From the NCBI RefSeq assembly GCF_000308715.1, contig NZ_BAGH01000371.1, forward strand, positions 1 through 50,960: a DNA stretch of 50,960 bases. Direction: 5' to 3'. The number at the start of each line of letters is the position of its first letter. The first letter of the stretch is position 1. Shown one piece after another: positions 1 through 8,701 of the stretch. The notes under the pieces were generated by a model, which was given only the letters and a program-made list of their open reading frames with translations, was not told the DNA's origin and did not search any database. Origin of the DNA: Nocardia tenerifensis NBRC 101015 (GTDB lineage Bacteria > Actinomycetota > Actinomycetes > Mycobacteriales > Mycobacteriaceae). The translations under genes and the position numbers were made by a program.

Positions 1-1
1 G

Positions 2-1006
2 GCGGCGTGGGGCGAGAAGACCGGCGCGTTCACCAATGCCGATCGCACCGTTCATCTCTCGGAGAAGGCGGTGGAGCCGCCCGGCTCGGCGCGGCCGGAC
101 CTGGACATCTTCCTCGACTACGCGCGCCGCATGGACTTCCGGGACCGCGCGGGAAATCCGTTGCCGCCCTGGACCGGCGCCGAGGACGCCTTCGCGGCGT
201 GGCAGCGATGCAGCGCGGGACGCCCCTGCGACTACAGCGCGCTGACCTACGCGAAACTGCGCGAGGGCGGCGTGCAGTGGCCGTGCACCGACGAGCATCC
301 GGACGGGACCGAAAGGCTCTACACCGACGGGCATTTCCCCACCGACCCCGACTACTGCGAGACCTACGGCAAGGACATCGCCGACGGCTCGACCATCGAG
401 GAGCAGGACTATCGAGCCCGGGATCCACGCGGCCGGGCGATCATCAAGGCGGCCGACTACGCCCCGCCGCACGAGCCGCCCTCCGAGCAGTACCCGCTGG
501 TCCTGATCACCGGCCGCACGCTCTATCACTTCCACACCCGCACCAAAACTGCTCGGGCGCCGCAACTTCAGGCCGCCGCGCCGGAGGTGTGGGCCGAGCT
601 GTGCCCGCAGGACGCGCAGGGCGCCGGTGTGTCCGAGGGCGATCTCGTCGAGGTGTATTCGCGGCGTGGCGCGGTCCGGGCTCGTGCCCGCATCACCGGA
701 ATACGGCCGGGCGTGGTGTTCTTGCCGTTCCACTACGGTTACTTCGATGACGACGGCGAGCACACCAGGGCCGCCAACGAATTGACCCGCACCGAGCTGG
801 ATCCCGCGTCCAAGCAGCCGCTGTTCAAGACCGCGGCGGCCGCGATCCGGCTCATCGAGCACTCCGACGGCGTCGCCCCGGCGCCGACGACCGGCGCGTC
901 CAAGCCGTACGGCGCGAACGTGCCGGAGACCGTCGGCGGGGAGCGCGCACTCGCCGACCATGAGTGCGCCGAGCCGAAAGGCGGGGTGGCCGAACCGGTC
1001 TCGTGA
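2..1006 (+). CDS. Molybdopterin oxidoreductase (nitrate reductase-like), 3' part
   Basis: The reading frame is open from the first bases of the window (codons in phase from base 2), so the start lies upstream and only the last ~334 residues are present. The text WGEKTGAFTNADRTVHLSEK and, later, ITGRTLYHFHTRTKT match the C-terminal half and molydopterin-dinucleotide-binding domain of actinobacterial bis-MGD oxidoreductases of the assimilatory nitrate reductase/formate dehydrogenase group. The C-terminal segment with SEGDLVEVYSRRG and RPGVVFLPFHYGY is the beta-barrel cofactor-binding domain. The family transfers electrons to or from small substrates in the cytoplasm. The N-terminal iron-sulfur and active-site parts cannot be seen, so the substrate is not settled. 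It runs towards a convergent permease gene starting its 3' end 22 bases on. Confidence 0.85.
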   Translation, partial: AAWGEKTGAFTNADRTVHLSEKAVEPPGSARPDLDIFLDYARRMDFRDRAGNPLPPWTGAEDAFAAWQRCSAGRPCDYSALTYAKLREGGVQWPCTDEHPDGTERLYTDGHFPTDPDYCETYGKDIADGSTIEEQDYRARDPRGRAIIKAADYAPPHEPPSEQYPLVLITGRTLYHFHTRTKTARAPQLQAAAPEVWAELCPQDAQGAGVSEGDLVEVYSRRGAVRARARITGIRPGVVFLPFHYGYFDDDGEHTRAANELTRTELDPASKQPLFKTAAAAIRLIEHSDGVAPAPTTGASKPYGANVPETVGGERALADHECAEPKGGVAEPVS

Positions 1007-1028
1007 CTGGATCCGCGATCGGCCGGCT

Positions 1029-2351
1029 TCAGCCGACGGGCGCGTCGACGGGCTCGCGTTCCACCTTGCCGCGCCGGGAACGCACAGCATTCACCGCCGC
1101 GAGGAGAACGCCCAGGCCGAGCAGGATCAGTCCGCGCACCCACACCTCGCCGTGGATCTGGGTGAACAGGAAAAGGCATGTGCCGAGGCCGAGGACCGGC
1201 ACGATGGTCGGCACCCGGAAGTGCCCCGGTTCGCCCTCCTCCCGGCGCAGCACGAGCAGCGCGAGGTTGACCGCGGAGAACACCACGAGCAACAGCAGGA
1301 CCAGCGTCTCGGCCAACGCGGCGACCTCGCCGGTCAGCCCCAGCGCGATGGACACCGCGGAGGTCACCAGGATCGCCACCCACGGCGTTCGGCGGCCGGG
1401 CAGCACGCGCGCGAGCGGCGAGGGCAGCAGCCCGTCCTTGGCCATGCCGTAAGCCAGTCGCGAGCACATGATTCCGGTGAGCAGCGCGCCATTGGCCACC
1501 GCGACCAGCGCGATCACGCTGAACAGTCGTTCCGGCACCCCGCCCGCCATGCGGACCACCTCCAGCAGCGGCCCGCTGGAGCGCGTCAGCTCGTCGGTGG
1601 GCACGGCCGCGCTGGCGACCACGCCGATCAGCACGTACACCAGACCCGCGGTCAGCAGCGCGCCGAACAGCGCCCGCGGGTAGGAACGCCGCGGATCGTG
1701 AACCTCCTCGGCGAGATTGACCGAGGTCTCGAACCCGACGAACGAGTAGAAGGCCAGCACCGCGCCGGCGAGGGTGGCGCCGACGAACCCGTGCTCGGCG
1801 GTGCCGACCTGGGTGAGCCGGTCCAGGTCGGCGTCGCCGCGCACGATCACCCAGGCGCCGAGCCCGATGATCAGCAGCAGGCCGCTGAGCTCGATCACGG
1901 TCGCCACCATGTTCGCGCCGAGCGACAGCTTGACGCCGCGAATGTTGAGCAGCGCCAACGCGATCAGGAACACGATCACCACCGCGACGACCGGCAACGA
2001 CACCAGCGCCTGCAGGTAGTCGCCCGCGAACGCCCTAGCCAGCGCGCCCACCGACACCACGCCCGCGGCCAGCATGCAGAAGCCGACCAGCGAACCGACG
2101 GCGGGGCCGAACGCCTGCGTGGCGTAGTGCGCCGAGCCGCCCGCCTTCGGATACTTGGTCGCCAGTTCGGCGTAGGAACCCGCGGTGAGCGTCGCCAGAC
2201 CCAGCGCGACGGCCAGCGGCAGCCACACCGCGCCGCCCGACTCCTTGGCCACCGCGCCGACGAGCACGTAGATGCCTGCGCCGAGAATGTCGCCCAGGAT
2301 GAAGAAGTAGAGCATGGGCGTGCGCACAGCCCGAGACAACGAGACGGTCAT
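1029..2351 (-). CDS. APC-family amino acid permease
   Basis: A 440-residue integral membrane protein with about twelve hydrophobic segments. The N-terminus (FFILGDILGAGIYVLVGAVA) is the first helix with the GAGIY substrate-binding signature of the amino acid-polyamine-organocation superfamily, and LATKYPKAGGSAHYATQAFG follows as the usual second conserved block. It probably imports an amino acid or polyamine by proton symport; the substrate cannot be told from sequence. I chose the ATG at 2351 because homology begins there; the longer open frame upstream only reads antisense through the divergent reductase gene. The C-terminus after ~430 is charged and cytoplasmic. It is divergent from the SDR gene with ~100 bases between them. 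Confidence 0.88.
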   Translation of the reverse strand: MTVSLSRAVRTPMLYFFILGDILGAGIYVLVGAVAKESGGAVWLPLAVALGLATLTAGSYAELATKYPKAGGSAHYATQAFGPAVGSLVGFCMLAAGVVSVGALARAFAGDYLQALVSLPVVAVVIVFLIALALLNIRGVKLSLGANMVATVIELSGLLLIIGLGAWVIVRGDADLDRLTQVGTAEHGFVGATLAGAVLAFYSFVGFETSVNLAEEVHDPRRSYPRALFGALLTAGLVYVLIGVVASAAVPTDELTRSSGPLLEVVRMAGGVPERLFSVIALVAVANGALLTGIMCSRLAYGMAKDGLLPSPLARVLPGRRTPWVAILVTSAVSIALGLTGEVAALAETLVLLLLVVFSAVNLALLVLRREEGEPGHFRVPTIVPVLGLGTCLFLFTQIHGEVWVRGLILLGLGVLLAAVNAVRSRRGKVEREPVDAPVG

Positions 2352-2453
2352 TGCCGCGCAATACCCATTCGCTCGCCGCCGACGCGCAGTGAATCGGTGG
2401 CCGTGGCTGATGCCTGAGGGTGTGGCCGATCGGTCGCGGGGTAGTCGCCGGGT

Positions 2454-3281
2454 ATGGCTACTACTGCTCCCCTGGCACAAGAACGTGCCGGCGCTCCGCT
2501 TCGCGCGGTGGTGACCGGGTCCGACTCCGGGATCGGCCAGGCCATCGCCGTGGCACTGGCCGGCGGCGGCGTCGACGTGGGCGTCACCTATCACAGCGAT
2601 CGGGAGGGCGCCGAGCGGACCGCCGAGCTGGTCCGTGCGCGCGGCGCGGCGGCCGCCGTCCGGCGGCTCGATCTCGGCGACCTGCCCACGGCCGCGGCGG
2701 TCATCGATGAACTGGCCGAGGATCTCGGCGGCCTCGACGTGCTGGTGAACTGCGCGGGCACCGGCACCGCGCAGCGGGCGATGGACATGGACTTCGACAC
2801 CTGGCGGCACGTGCTCTCGGTCGACCTCGACGGCGCGTTCCTCTGCTCGCAGCGCGCCGCGCGGCACATGATCGAGGCGGGCAAGGGCGGCCGGATCATC
2901 AACATCACCAGCGTGCACGAGCACGCGCCGCGGGTGGGCGCGGCCCCGTACTGCGCGGCCAAGGCCGGCCTCGGCGCGCTCACCAAGGTGCTGGCGCTGG
3001 AGCTGGCCGAGCACGACATCACCGTGAACTCCGTTGCGCCCGGCGAGATCTCGACGCCGATGACCGGGCAGGAGGAGGTCGACCCGCGCACCGTGGCCCG
3101 GCCCGGCGTCCCGCTCGGCCGACCCGGGCACACGCAGGAGGTCGCCGCCGTGGTGGCCTTCCTGGCGACCCCGGCCGCCGCCTACATCACCGGCGCGTCC
3201 TACGTGGTCGACGGCGGAATGCTGCTCATGGGCCCACAGGCCTCGAGCATCCTGCCCGACGAGAAGTGGCGGCAGCCGTAA
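2454..3281 (+). CDS. Short-chain dehydrogenase/reductase (SDR)
   Basis: A 275-residue classical SDR. The Rossmann glycine motif TGSDSGIG is at about residues 22-29, NCAG near 99-102, the catalytic Ser near 150 (NITSVHE) and the YxxxK pair in YCAAK near 164. These indicate an NAD(P)-dependent oxidoreductase acting on a small alcohol or ketone. The segment PGEISTPMTG and the C-terminal GASYVVDGG are typical of glucose-dehydrogenase-like or DUF-type SDRs, but the substrate is open. ATG at 2454 is the first start with homology downstream of it. It lies divergent from the permease, and the following unknown gene starts 58 bases after its stop, so the two may be co-transcribed. Confidence 0.9.
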   Translation: MATTAPLAQERAGAPLRAVVTGSDSGIGQAIAVALAGGGVDVGVTYHSDREGAERTAELVRARGAAAAVRRLDLGDLPTAAAVIDELAEDLGGLDVLVNCAGTGTAQRAMDMDFDTWRHVLSVDLDGAFLCSQRAARHMIEAGKGGRIINITSVHEHAPRVGAAPYCAAKAGLGALTKVLALELAEHDITVNSVAPGEISTPMTGQEEVDPRTVARPGVPLGRPGHTQEVAAVVAFLATPAAAYITGASYVVDGGMLLMGPQASSILPDEKWRQP

Positions 3282-3339
3282 TCCGGTGGTGCGTAGGTCG
3301 CCTCCGCGGGGGTATCCGCCGCGTGAGACGGAGGTTGTG

Positions 3340-3969
3340 ATGCGCGACAGTCAGGCGGGGGCCGAACCCCAGGTGGTTTCGATGAGGTTGGCACAGTTGG
3401 CATTCGCCGACGAGGTGTTGCGGGCGGCCGCACGTCCCGAACGGATCGCCGCGGTCGTCGCGCGAATCCTCGGTGACCGGCTCGATATCGGGCCGGTGCC
3501 GCTCGGGCCGGGCGGCGTCCTGACCGCGCGAGCGGTCGGCACGCCGGAACACATTCGAATCGAGCCGAGCGACACCGACTGTCGCGAGGTGGGCGTCGTC
3601 GTGCCGATCTCACTGCGGCTGGACGTCTCGCTCGGCGCGGTCAGCGCGCGGTTCATCGCGGGGGTCCGCGTGCGGACGCGGATCACCCTGGTGCCCGATC
3701 AACCCTGCGCCCTGCTGTTCCTGCAAGACGAGGTGCGCCGGTCCGACGTGGTCGCGCGGGTGCACGGCGAGAATGTGCTCGGCAAGCTCGCCGAGCGCGC
3801 CGGCGGGATCGACGCGATCGTCGTGGATCATGTTGTGGATTACGCGAATTCGCTCTTCACCAGTCCCGAGCTGGCCGAGCTGCGGCGAATCGACGTGGCG
3901 GATCTGATCGATCGCGCCTGGAACGCGGGGCTCATCCTCGGGCCCGACGAGCGCGCGGTGCCCGCGTAA
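3340..3969 (+). CDS. Hypothetical protein, 209 residues
   Basis: I do not recognise this protein. The start chosen is the ATG at 3340, preceded by a clear GACGGAGG ribosome site; a more upstream GTG at 3286 has none. The N-terminal part has a short Leu/Ala-rich helix (LAQLAFADEVLRAAARPERI), then an alternating-strand region (residues ~50-130: VGVVVPISLRLDVSLGAVSARF) that looks like beta-sheet, then a helical C-terminal segment rich in Asp and Val. There is no signal peptide or membrane segment. It follows the SDR gene in the same direction and ends at a hairpin (3994-4026) shared with the convergent catalase gene. Codon use is normal for the window, so it is likely real. Confidence 0.7.
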   Translation: MRDSQAGAEPQVVSMRLAQLAFADEVLRAAARPERIAAVVARILGDRLDIGPVPLGPGGVLTARAVGTPEHIRIEPSDTDCREVGVVVPISLRLDVSLGAVSARFIAGVRVRTRITLVPDQPCALLFLQDEVRRSDVVARVHGENVLGKLAERAGGIDAIVVDHVVDYANSLFTSPELAELRRIDVADLIDRAWNAGLILGPDERAVPA

Positions 3970-3993
3970 CCTGTTGCCCCACAAGCCGAATGC

Positions 3994-4026
3994 CCAGCGG
4001 CCGCGGTCGAGGACGGCGGCCGCTGG
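3994..4026. terminator. Bidirectional hairpin between convergent genes
   Basis: CCAGCGGCCGC (3994-4004) pairs perfectly with its inverse at 4016-4026 around an 11-base loop. It lies between the ends of two convergent genes, 24 bases after one stop and 9 bases past the other. No T-run follows, as is common in high-GC actinobacteria. Confidence 0.7.
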
Positions 4027-4034
4027 TCCTGCAC

Positions 4035-4958
4035 TCAGGGCTTGTCCGGATCCAGTGTGTCCTTGATCTTTCCGATCAGCCCGGTCTCGGTGCCGAACGC
4101 GGACGACCGCGGCTTGCCCTGCGAGCCGTCGTACGTCACATAGAGTTCCGGATCCGGCGGCGGCGCGGAAGCCTTGTCGCCCAACGGAACCGGGTCCGGA
4201 ATGAATCCGTTCTCGTGGACGCCGTCCGGCGCGGCGCCGTGCGCCCACGGTCCCTGATCGGCGGCGACGCCGTCGGACAGGTGCCACAGGCTGGTGGCGT
4301 GCTCGCCGTGCTCCTCGTCGAACAGCGCGTTCGGCGCGATGGTGTCCTCGATCCCGTCGGCCTTGAGCTGAGCGATCGCGGACAACCACATGTTCTGGTG
4401 ATAGGTGTCGCGCGCCAGGTTGAACCGCAGCATGTCCTTGACGCCGGGGTCGTCGGTCATGTGATAGAGCCGCGCGGTCTGCACACGGCCCTGCGACTCC
4501 GCGGTGACATTGGCGCGGAAGTCGGCGAGCAGGTTGCCGCTGGCCACGATGTAGCGCCCGTTCCACGGCACCCCATTGCTGTCGGCCAGCACCGGACCGC
4601 CGCCGGACACGATCGCCTGCTGCGGATCCATCCCGCCCAGCACCGCGGCGACCACCGGATCGCCGAGCGCGGCCCGGGTGGCGTGGGTGGCGGGCGCGCC
4701 CTCGAGCAGCCGGGCGACCATCGTCGCGATCATCTCGACGTGGCCGATCTCCTCGGTCGCCACATCCATGATCAGGTCTTTGTACTTGCCGGGCATCCGG
4801 CAGTTCCAGCCCTGGAACAGGTACTGCATGGTGACGGTCATCTCGCCGTAGGCGCCGCCGATCAGCTCCTGCAACTTCCGGGCGTATACGGGGTCCGGCT
4901 TCTCCGGTTTGACGTCGAACTGTAAGTGGTCGGTATGTCGGAACACGCTGTCCTCCAA
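4035..4958 (-). CDS. Manganese-containing (non-haem) catalase
   Basis: A 307-residue cytoplasmic protein that breaks hydrogen peroxide down to water and oxygen at a di-manganese centre. Its four-helix bundle ligands are visible: Glu39 (GAYGEMTV), Glu70 and His73 (TEEIGHVEM), then Glu in AESQGR (~residue 152) and His in ARDTYHQNMW (~185). The 31- and 34-residue spacing from the first Glu to the next two ligands agrees with the structurally known manganese catalases. The length is normal for the family, and the Pro/Asp-rich C-terminal tail is also usual. The ATG at 4958 starts the conserved segment VFRHTDHLQF. It appears to be a single-gene unit, with ~100 bases to the upstream hydrolase gene on the same strand. 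Confidence 0.92.
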   Translation of the reverse strand: MEDSVFRHTDHLQFDVKPEKPDPVYARKLQELIGGAYGEMTVTMQYLFQGWNCRMPGKYKDLIMDVATEEIGHVEMIATMVARLLEGAPATHATRAALGDPVVAAVLGGMDPQQAIVSGGGPVLADSNGVPWNGRYIVASGNLLADFRANVTAESQGRVQTARLYHMTDDPGVKDMLRFNLARDTYHQNMWLSAIAQLKADGIEDTIAPNALFDEEHGEHATSLWHLSDGVAADQGPWAHGAAPDGVHENGFIPDPVPLGDKASAPPPDPELYVTYDGSQGKPRSSAFGTETGLIGKIKDTLDPDKP

Positions 4959-5064
4959 ACGTTGTCTCCCCTTCCGCCCCGTCTACCGCCAATGACGTTG
5001 CGCAAACCACTTTTTCGACGCGAGTTCGGAGAAGGTCTCGGACCGACATTGCGGCGCAAAGCTT

Positions 5065-5880
5065 TCAGGGGCTCAGGACTCGGTCGGCAAGAGTCTCGAC
5101 GATGCGGGCAACCTGTTTCGGGTCTTTGACGTCGGCGCTGTGATCTCGTCCGCGCATCACGACGCGTTCGTTGCCGGGCAGCACCTTCGCGAGGGCCTCG
5201 AGCACCGCGGTGTTGCGGGCCGGGCTGCGGTCGCCGCCCAAAAGCACGGTGGGCACGGGTATTTCCGCGTAGGCGGCGCGGCGATCCCCGAGCTGGTCCA
5301 TGGCCGCGAGGTCATCGATCTGGCCGGGCACCAGGCGGCGGTAGCGCGGGACGAGCGCTACGAGCGCACCGACCAGCCAGGCCTGCCACGCCGGATAGCC
5401 GGCCACGACCCTGGTGAAGATCCGCATCGCGACATCGGGTCTGCCCCCGGCGATCGCGGCCCGCGCCGCGGTGATCGCCGCACCGTCCACACCCGCCAAC
5501 GGCGTCTCGATGACGGCGGCGGGCTCGAAGATCACCGCACCGGCGAACAGCGACGGCGCCGCCGCCACCGCCTCCAGCGCGACGACCCCGCCGGACGAGT
5601 GGCCGTAGACGACGGACGGCCGCCCGACGTGGCGAGCGAGCGTCAGCACGTCGTCGACCTCCTCGGCTACCGAAAACGGCGCAGGGTGTTCGGCTTTGAG
5701 ATCCAGCCGGTATTGCCGACGCCGCAGTCCGATGACGCGAAACCGCTCGGCGAGGATCGCCGCGACCTTCTCGGTCCGGCTGCCGTCATCGAGCCCGGGG
5801 CCGATCATCAGGATTGTCGGGCCGCTCCCCCGGTCGGAGGCGTGGACGCTGGTGCCGTCCGCCGCTGTCAGCGTGATCAT
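5065..5880 (-). CDS. Alpha/beta-fold hydrolase
   Basis: A 271-residue alpha/beta hydrolase with the nucleophile elbow GHSSGG at about residues 94-99, the oxyanion region GPGLDDGS near 28-35 and a C-terminal acid/base pair (LLGGDRS... GRDHSAD), giving a likely Ser-Asp-His triad. It probably hydrolyses an ester or similar bond of a small molecule. It is divergent from a TetR-family repressor gene only 76 bases away, and the gap holds two operator-like palindromes, so it is probably the repressor's target and may detoxify or process the repressor's ligand. No signal peptide; cytoplasmic. Confidence 0.87.
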   Translation of the reverse strand: MITLTAADGTSVHASDRGSGPTILMIGPGLDDGSRTEKVAAILAERFRVIGLRRRQYRLDLKAEHPAPFSVAEEVDDVLTLARHVGRPSVVYGHSSGGVVALEAVAAAPSLFAGAVIFEPAAVIETPLAGVDGAAITAARAAIAGGRPDVAMRIFTRVVAGYPAWQAWLVGALVALVPRYRRLVPGQIDDLAAMDQLGDRRAAYAEIPVPTVLLGGDRSPARNTAVLEALAKVLPGNERVVMRGRDHSADVKDPKQVARIVETLADRVLSP

Positions 5881-5910
5881 CGCATGTCCTCTCGGCGCGG
5901 GAGCCTACTC

Positions 5911-5945
5911 CTTAGCAGCGCTCAGTCGAGCTTAGCGCTGCTAAG
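5911..5945. promoter_or_regulatory. Paired TetR-type operators
   Basis: Two 15-bp palindromes with three-base centres lie between divergent hydrolase and TetR genes: CTTAGCAGCGCTCAG (5911-5925, one mismatch) and CTTAGCGCTGCTAAG (5931-5945, perfect arms). Their centres are 20 bp apart, close to two helical turns. Read together they also form a perfect 13-bp inverted repeat (5910-5922 with 5934-5946). This is the layout expected for two repressor dimers controlling both genes. Confidence 0.75.
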
Positions 5946-5956
5946 GTAGCCAGTCG

Positions 5957-6604
5957 ATGGGTGAGAGCAAAAGGCCCGGTGTCACCCGGGCGACCATGAT
6001 CGAGGCCGCGCTGCGCCTGCTGGACGAGGTGGGGCTGGACGGATTGACCGTGCGTAGGCTCGCGGGCGAACTCGGCGTCCAGTCACCGGCGCTGTACTGG
6101 CACATCCGAACCAAGCAGGAACTCCTCGACGGCATGGCCGAGGCGATCGTCGTGGCCGCGCGCATGGGGCCGCCGCGGGCAGGCGAGTCCTGGGAGGACT
6201 GGCTCAGCCGGCGCGCGCACGCCTACCGCGCGTCCCTGCTCGCCCACCGCGACGGCGCCCGGGTCGTCGCGGGCGCGCGCCAGGTGAGTCCGGCGGCGAT
6301 CCGGCGGGTCAACGAGGAACTGACCACGCTGGTCGGCCACGGTTTCACCCCCGTGCTCGGCCTGCGCACGGTCGCCGCCGTCACCCACTACGTCAACGGC
6401 TTCGTCCTGCGTGAACAGACCGCCGAACCCACCACTCAGCTCTCCGCGTTGACCGAGCTACTCGACAACGACGCCGACGCACCCCTGCTCCGCGCGGTCC
6501 GCGAAGGCGGCACCACCACCGACCGCCGTGCCTTCGACCACGGCCTGCGCGCCGTCATCACCGGCGCGGCCGCCCTGCTCCGCGCGGCACAGGCGGAATC
6601 GTGA
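5957..6604 (+). CDS. TetR/AcrR-family transcriptional regulator (TetR_C type)
   Basis: A 215-residue repressor. The N-terminal HTH is clear (residues ~8-55: RATMIEAALRLLDEVGLDGL, then VRRLAGELGVQSPALYWHIRTKQELLD). The VQSPALYWHIR recognition helix and the C-terminal TTLVGHGF/ VTHYVNGFVLREQ segment place it with the tetracycline-repressor C-terminal subfamily, which binds a small ligand in the C-domain. It is divergent from an alpha/beta hydrolase, with paired palindromes in the 76-base gap, suggesting autoregulation and control of the hydrolase. The ATG at 5957 lies 11 bases after the second palindrome, so repressor binding would block transcription of its own gene. Confidence 0.9.
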   Translation: MGESKRPGVTRATMIEAALRLLDEVGLDGLTVRRLAGELGVQSPALYWHIRTKQELLDGMAEAIVVAARMGPPRAGESWEDWLSRRAHAYRASLLAHRDGARVVAGARQVSPAAIRRVNEELTTLVGHGFTPVLGLRTVAAVTHYVNGFVLREQTAEPTTQLSALTELLDNDADAPLLRAVREGGTTTDRRAFDHGLRAVITGAAALLRAAQAES

Positions 6605-6756
6605 AGCCGCCGAACCACTGACCTATATGTCCAACGGCCGCGGTTCGGAAGTGATGGGCACGCCGACACAGCGACGACCGATAGGCTGGCGAGGCACGGC
6701 TCAGCAAACCGGGGCGACGTACGGCTTACGCCCAACGCGACGGATGGGATGCGCCA

Positions 6757-7653
6757 ATGAGAGTGCTTGTGGCTGGGGCTACGGGGTTCGTCGGCCGGCG
6801 ACTATGTCCGCAGTTAGTGGCGGCGGGCCATGAGGTGCGCGCGATGACCAGGCATCCGGAGTCCTATCGGGGCGTGGGGACGGCGGTGGGTGGGGACGTC
6901 GCCGACGCAGGGGCACTGCGCGCGGCCGTGGCCGGCTGCGAGGCGGCCTATTACCTCGTGCATTCGCTCGCCGAAAAAGACTTCGAGCGCCGGGACGCGC
7001 AAGCGGCGCGCAACTTCGGCGAGGCGGCGGCGGAGGCGGGGGTGCGGCGGATCGTCTATCTGGGCGGACTGGGCGACGACGGCGACGACCTGTCCGCGCA
7101 TCTGCGCAGCAGGCGCGAGGTCGAGCGGTTGCTCGCCGGGTCGGGCATGCCGGTGACCACGCTGCGCGCGGGAATCATTGTGGGACATGGCGGTATCTCG
7201 TGGGAGATGACCCGGCAGCTGGTCGAGCACCTGCCCGCGATGATCACACCGCAGTGGGTGCACACCCGGACCCAGCCGATCGCGGTCGACGACGTGGTCC
7301 GCTACCTGGTCGGCGTCCTCGACCGGCCGGAAACCGCCGGGCGCACCTTCGAGATCGGCGGCCCGGACGTGCTGGAGTACCAGGACATGCTGCGCCGGGT
7401 CGCGAAGATCGAGGGGCGCCCGCTGATCATCGTGCCGATTCCGCTGCTCTCCCCGCGACTCTCGTCGTGGTGGCTGTCGCTGGTGACCACCGTGGACACC
7501 ACCACCGGACGCACGCTCGTCGACTCGATGAGCAACGAAGTCGTGGTGCGCGACAACAGCATTCGAGATCTGATCCCGTTCGAACCGCTCGGCTACGACG
7601 ACGCGGTCCTGCGGGCCCTCGGCGAACGCGCCAAGGCCGGCCGCGACTCATGA
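6757..7653 (+). CDS. NAD(P)-binding atypical SDR (NmrA-like) protein
   Basis: A 298-residue extended/atypical SDR. It begins at once with the Rossmann motif VLVAGATGFVGRRL (glycines at about 7, 10, 13) and has the atypical-SDR features YYLVHSL near 65 and IGGPDVLEYQDM near 205. The YxxxK catalytic pair of classical SDRs is not evident, so it may act as a redox sensor or as an oxidoreductase on a large substrate. The family is widespread in mycobacteria and Nocardia next to small membrane proteins. Its TGA overlaps the ATG of the CPBP protease gene (ATGA), so the two are translationally coupled. Confidence 0.82.
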   Translation: MRVLVAGATGFVGRRLCPQLVAAGHEVRAMTRHPESYRGVGTAVGGDVADAGALRAAVAGCEAAYYLVHSLAEKDFERRDAQAARNFGEAAAEAGVRRIVYLGGLGDDGDDLSAHLRSRREVERLLAGSGMPVTTLRAGIIVGHGGISWEMTRQLVEHLPAMITPQWVHTRTQPIAVDDVVRYLVGVLDRPETAGRTFEIGGPDVLEYQDMLRRVAKIEGRPLIIVPIPLLSPRLSSWWLSLVTTVDTTTGRTLVDSMSNEVVVRDNSIRDLIPFEPLGYDDAVLRALGERAKAGRDS

Positions 7654-8270
7654 CTCGCGAGTTCGCCCACGCCGCAGGTTTGTCCGCCCGCCGCCGTCGC
7701 GTCGCCGCCGTCGCCGTGGCGGGCACCGGCCTGCTCGGCGCATCCTTCTCCGCCGCACCGGATTCCACCGAGTTCTATCGCCTCACCCTCGCCACCGCGG
7801 CGACCTGGGCGGCGGGCGGTCACACACCCGACAGCGGACGCGGTGAACGCCCCATCGTCGGCCCCGTCCTGATCGGCGGTGCGACCTTCGCCGTCTTCTA
7901 CGGCTGCGCGTTGATCGCGCGACGAATTCCGTTCCTGCGCAAGGCGATCAGCAGAGTCCTGCGTTACGCCGATCGCGGGCCGACCCCGCGGGTGCTGCTG
8001 ATCACGCTGGCGAACGGCGCGGCCGAGGAGGTCTTCTTCCGCGGCGCGGTCTACTCGGTCGCGGGCCGCCGCCCCGTCCTCGTCTCGACCGCCGTCTACG
8101 CCTGCACCACCGTCGCCACCCGCAACCCCGCGCTGGTCCTGGCCTCGGTGCTCATGGGCACCCTGTTCAGCCTGCAACGCCGAGCAACCGGCGGCATCCA
8201 GGCGCCCATGCTGACCCATCTGACCTGGTCGACCCTGATGCTCCAGTGCCTGCCGCGCCTGTTCCGCTGA
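7650..8270 (+). CDS. CPBP-family intramembrane metalloprotease
   Basis: A 206-residue membrane protein of the CAAX-protease/bacteriocin-processing (Abi) family. The diagnostic glutamate-arginine motif is EEVFFRG (about residue 128), and the second histidine motif is HLTWS near the C-terminus. There are about five hydrophobic segments, including AVFYGCALIA and VYACTTVATRN. Such proteases cut within membranes; the target is unknown. I take the ATG at 7650, which overlaps the preceding stop codon by four bases, as the start; it precedes a basic, signal-like N-terminus. The pairing with an NAD-binding protein suggests a shared membrane function but does not show which. Confidence 0.83.
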   Translation: MTREFAHAAGLSARRRRVAAVAVAGTGLLGASFSAAPDSTEFYRLTLATAATWAAGGHTPDSGRGERPIVGPVLIGGATFAVFYGCALIARRIPFLRKAISRVLRYADRGPTPRVLLITLANGAAEEVFFRGAVYSVAGRRPVLVSTAVYACTTVATRNPALVLASVLMGTLFSLQRRATGGIQAPMLTHLTWSTLMLQCLPRLFR

Positions 8271-8284
8271 CCCGGGCATGAGAG

Positions 8285-8315
8285 CGCCCTCGAACCGTCC
8301 GGCGATTCGAGGGCG
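8285..8315. terminator. Bidirectional hairpin
   Basis: CGCCCTCGAA (8285-8294) and its perfect inverse (8306-8315) with an 11-base loop sit between the convergent CPBP and PPOX genes, 15 and 6 bases from their ends. Confidence 0.7.
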
Positions 8316-8320
8316 AGGGC

Positions 8321-8701
8321 TCAGCCGACGCGCTTCTGCTCGGGCTCGATGAGCGCGACGACCCGATCCAGGTCGCGCGAGTAGGGCGAGCCGGTGTACT
8401 TCATCGCGAGCCGGTCGATGATGGCCCAGGCGGCGTCGCCGTCGAGCCACTCGACGACCCGGCCGCGCAGGACGACCGGCTGAAAGAAGTTGTCCGCGGG
8501 CGTCATCGAGAGCGCGACCCGCGGGTCCCGCCGGAGGTTGCGCGCCTTGCGAGAGGTCGGCCCGGTCATGAACACGACGTGGTCCCCCTCGGTGCCGACA
8601 TACACCGGAATGGCGTGCGGAGCACCGTCGGGAAGCAGGGTGGCGAGGTGGGCGTGCGGGGCGCCGTCGAGCACGCGGCGCACTTCGGGATCGATGCTCA
8701 T
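8321..8701 (-). CDS. PPOX-class F420/flavin-dependent oxidoreductase
   Basis: A 126-residue split-barrel protein of the pyridoxamine-phosphate-oxidase-like superfamily. The text AHLATLLPDGAPHAIPVYV and ARNLRRDPRVALSMTP is typical of the small actinobacterial enzymes that use F420 or flavin to reduce diverse substrates. The length is normal. Its ATG overlaps the stop codon of the upstream RibD-C gene by four bases (ATGA at 8698-8701), so both are made from one transcript. The operon is divergent from an HxlR regulator with a palindrome between, suggesting induction by the same signal. The substrate is unknown. Confidence 0.87.
   Translation of the reverse strand: MSIDPEVRRVLDGAPHAHLATLLPDGAPHAIPVYVGTEGDHVVFMTGPTSRKARNLRRDPRVALSMTPADNFFQPVVLRGRVVEWLDGDAAWAIIDRLAMKYTGSPYSRDLDRVVALIEPEQKRVG

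Noticed and set aside
960..2417. Long open frame on the plus strand across the permease gene
   Set aside because: It is the mirror of the permease in another frame; Gln/Arg/His-rich text without any motif, while the minus strand shows a clear APC protein.
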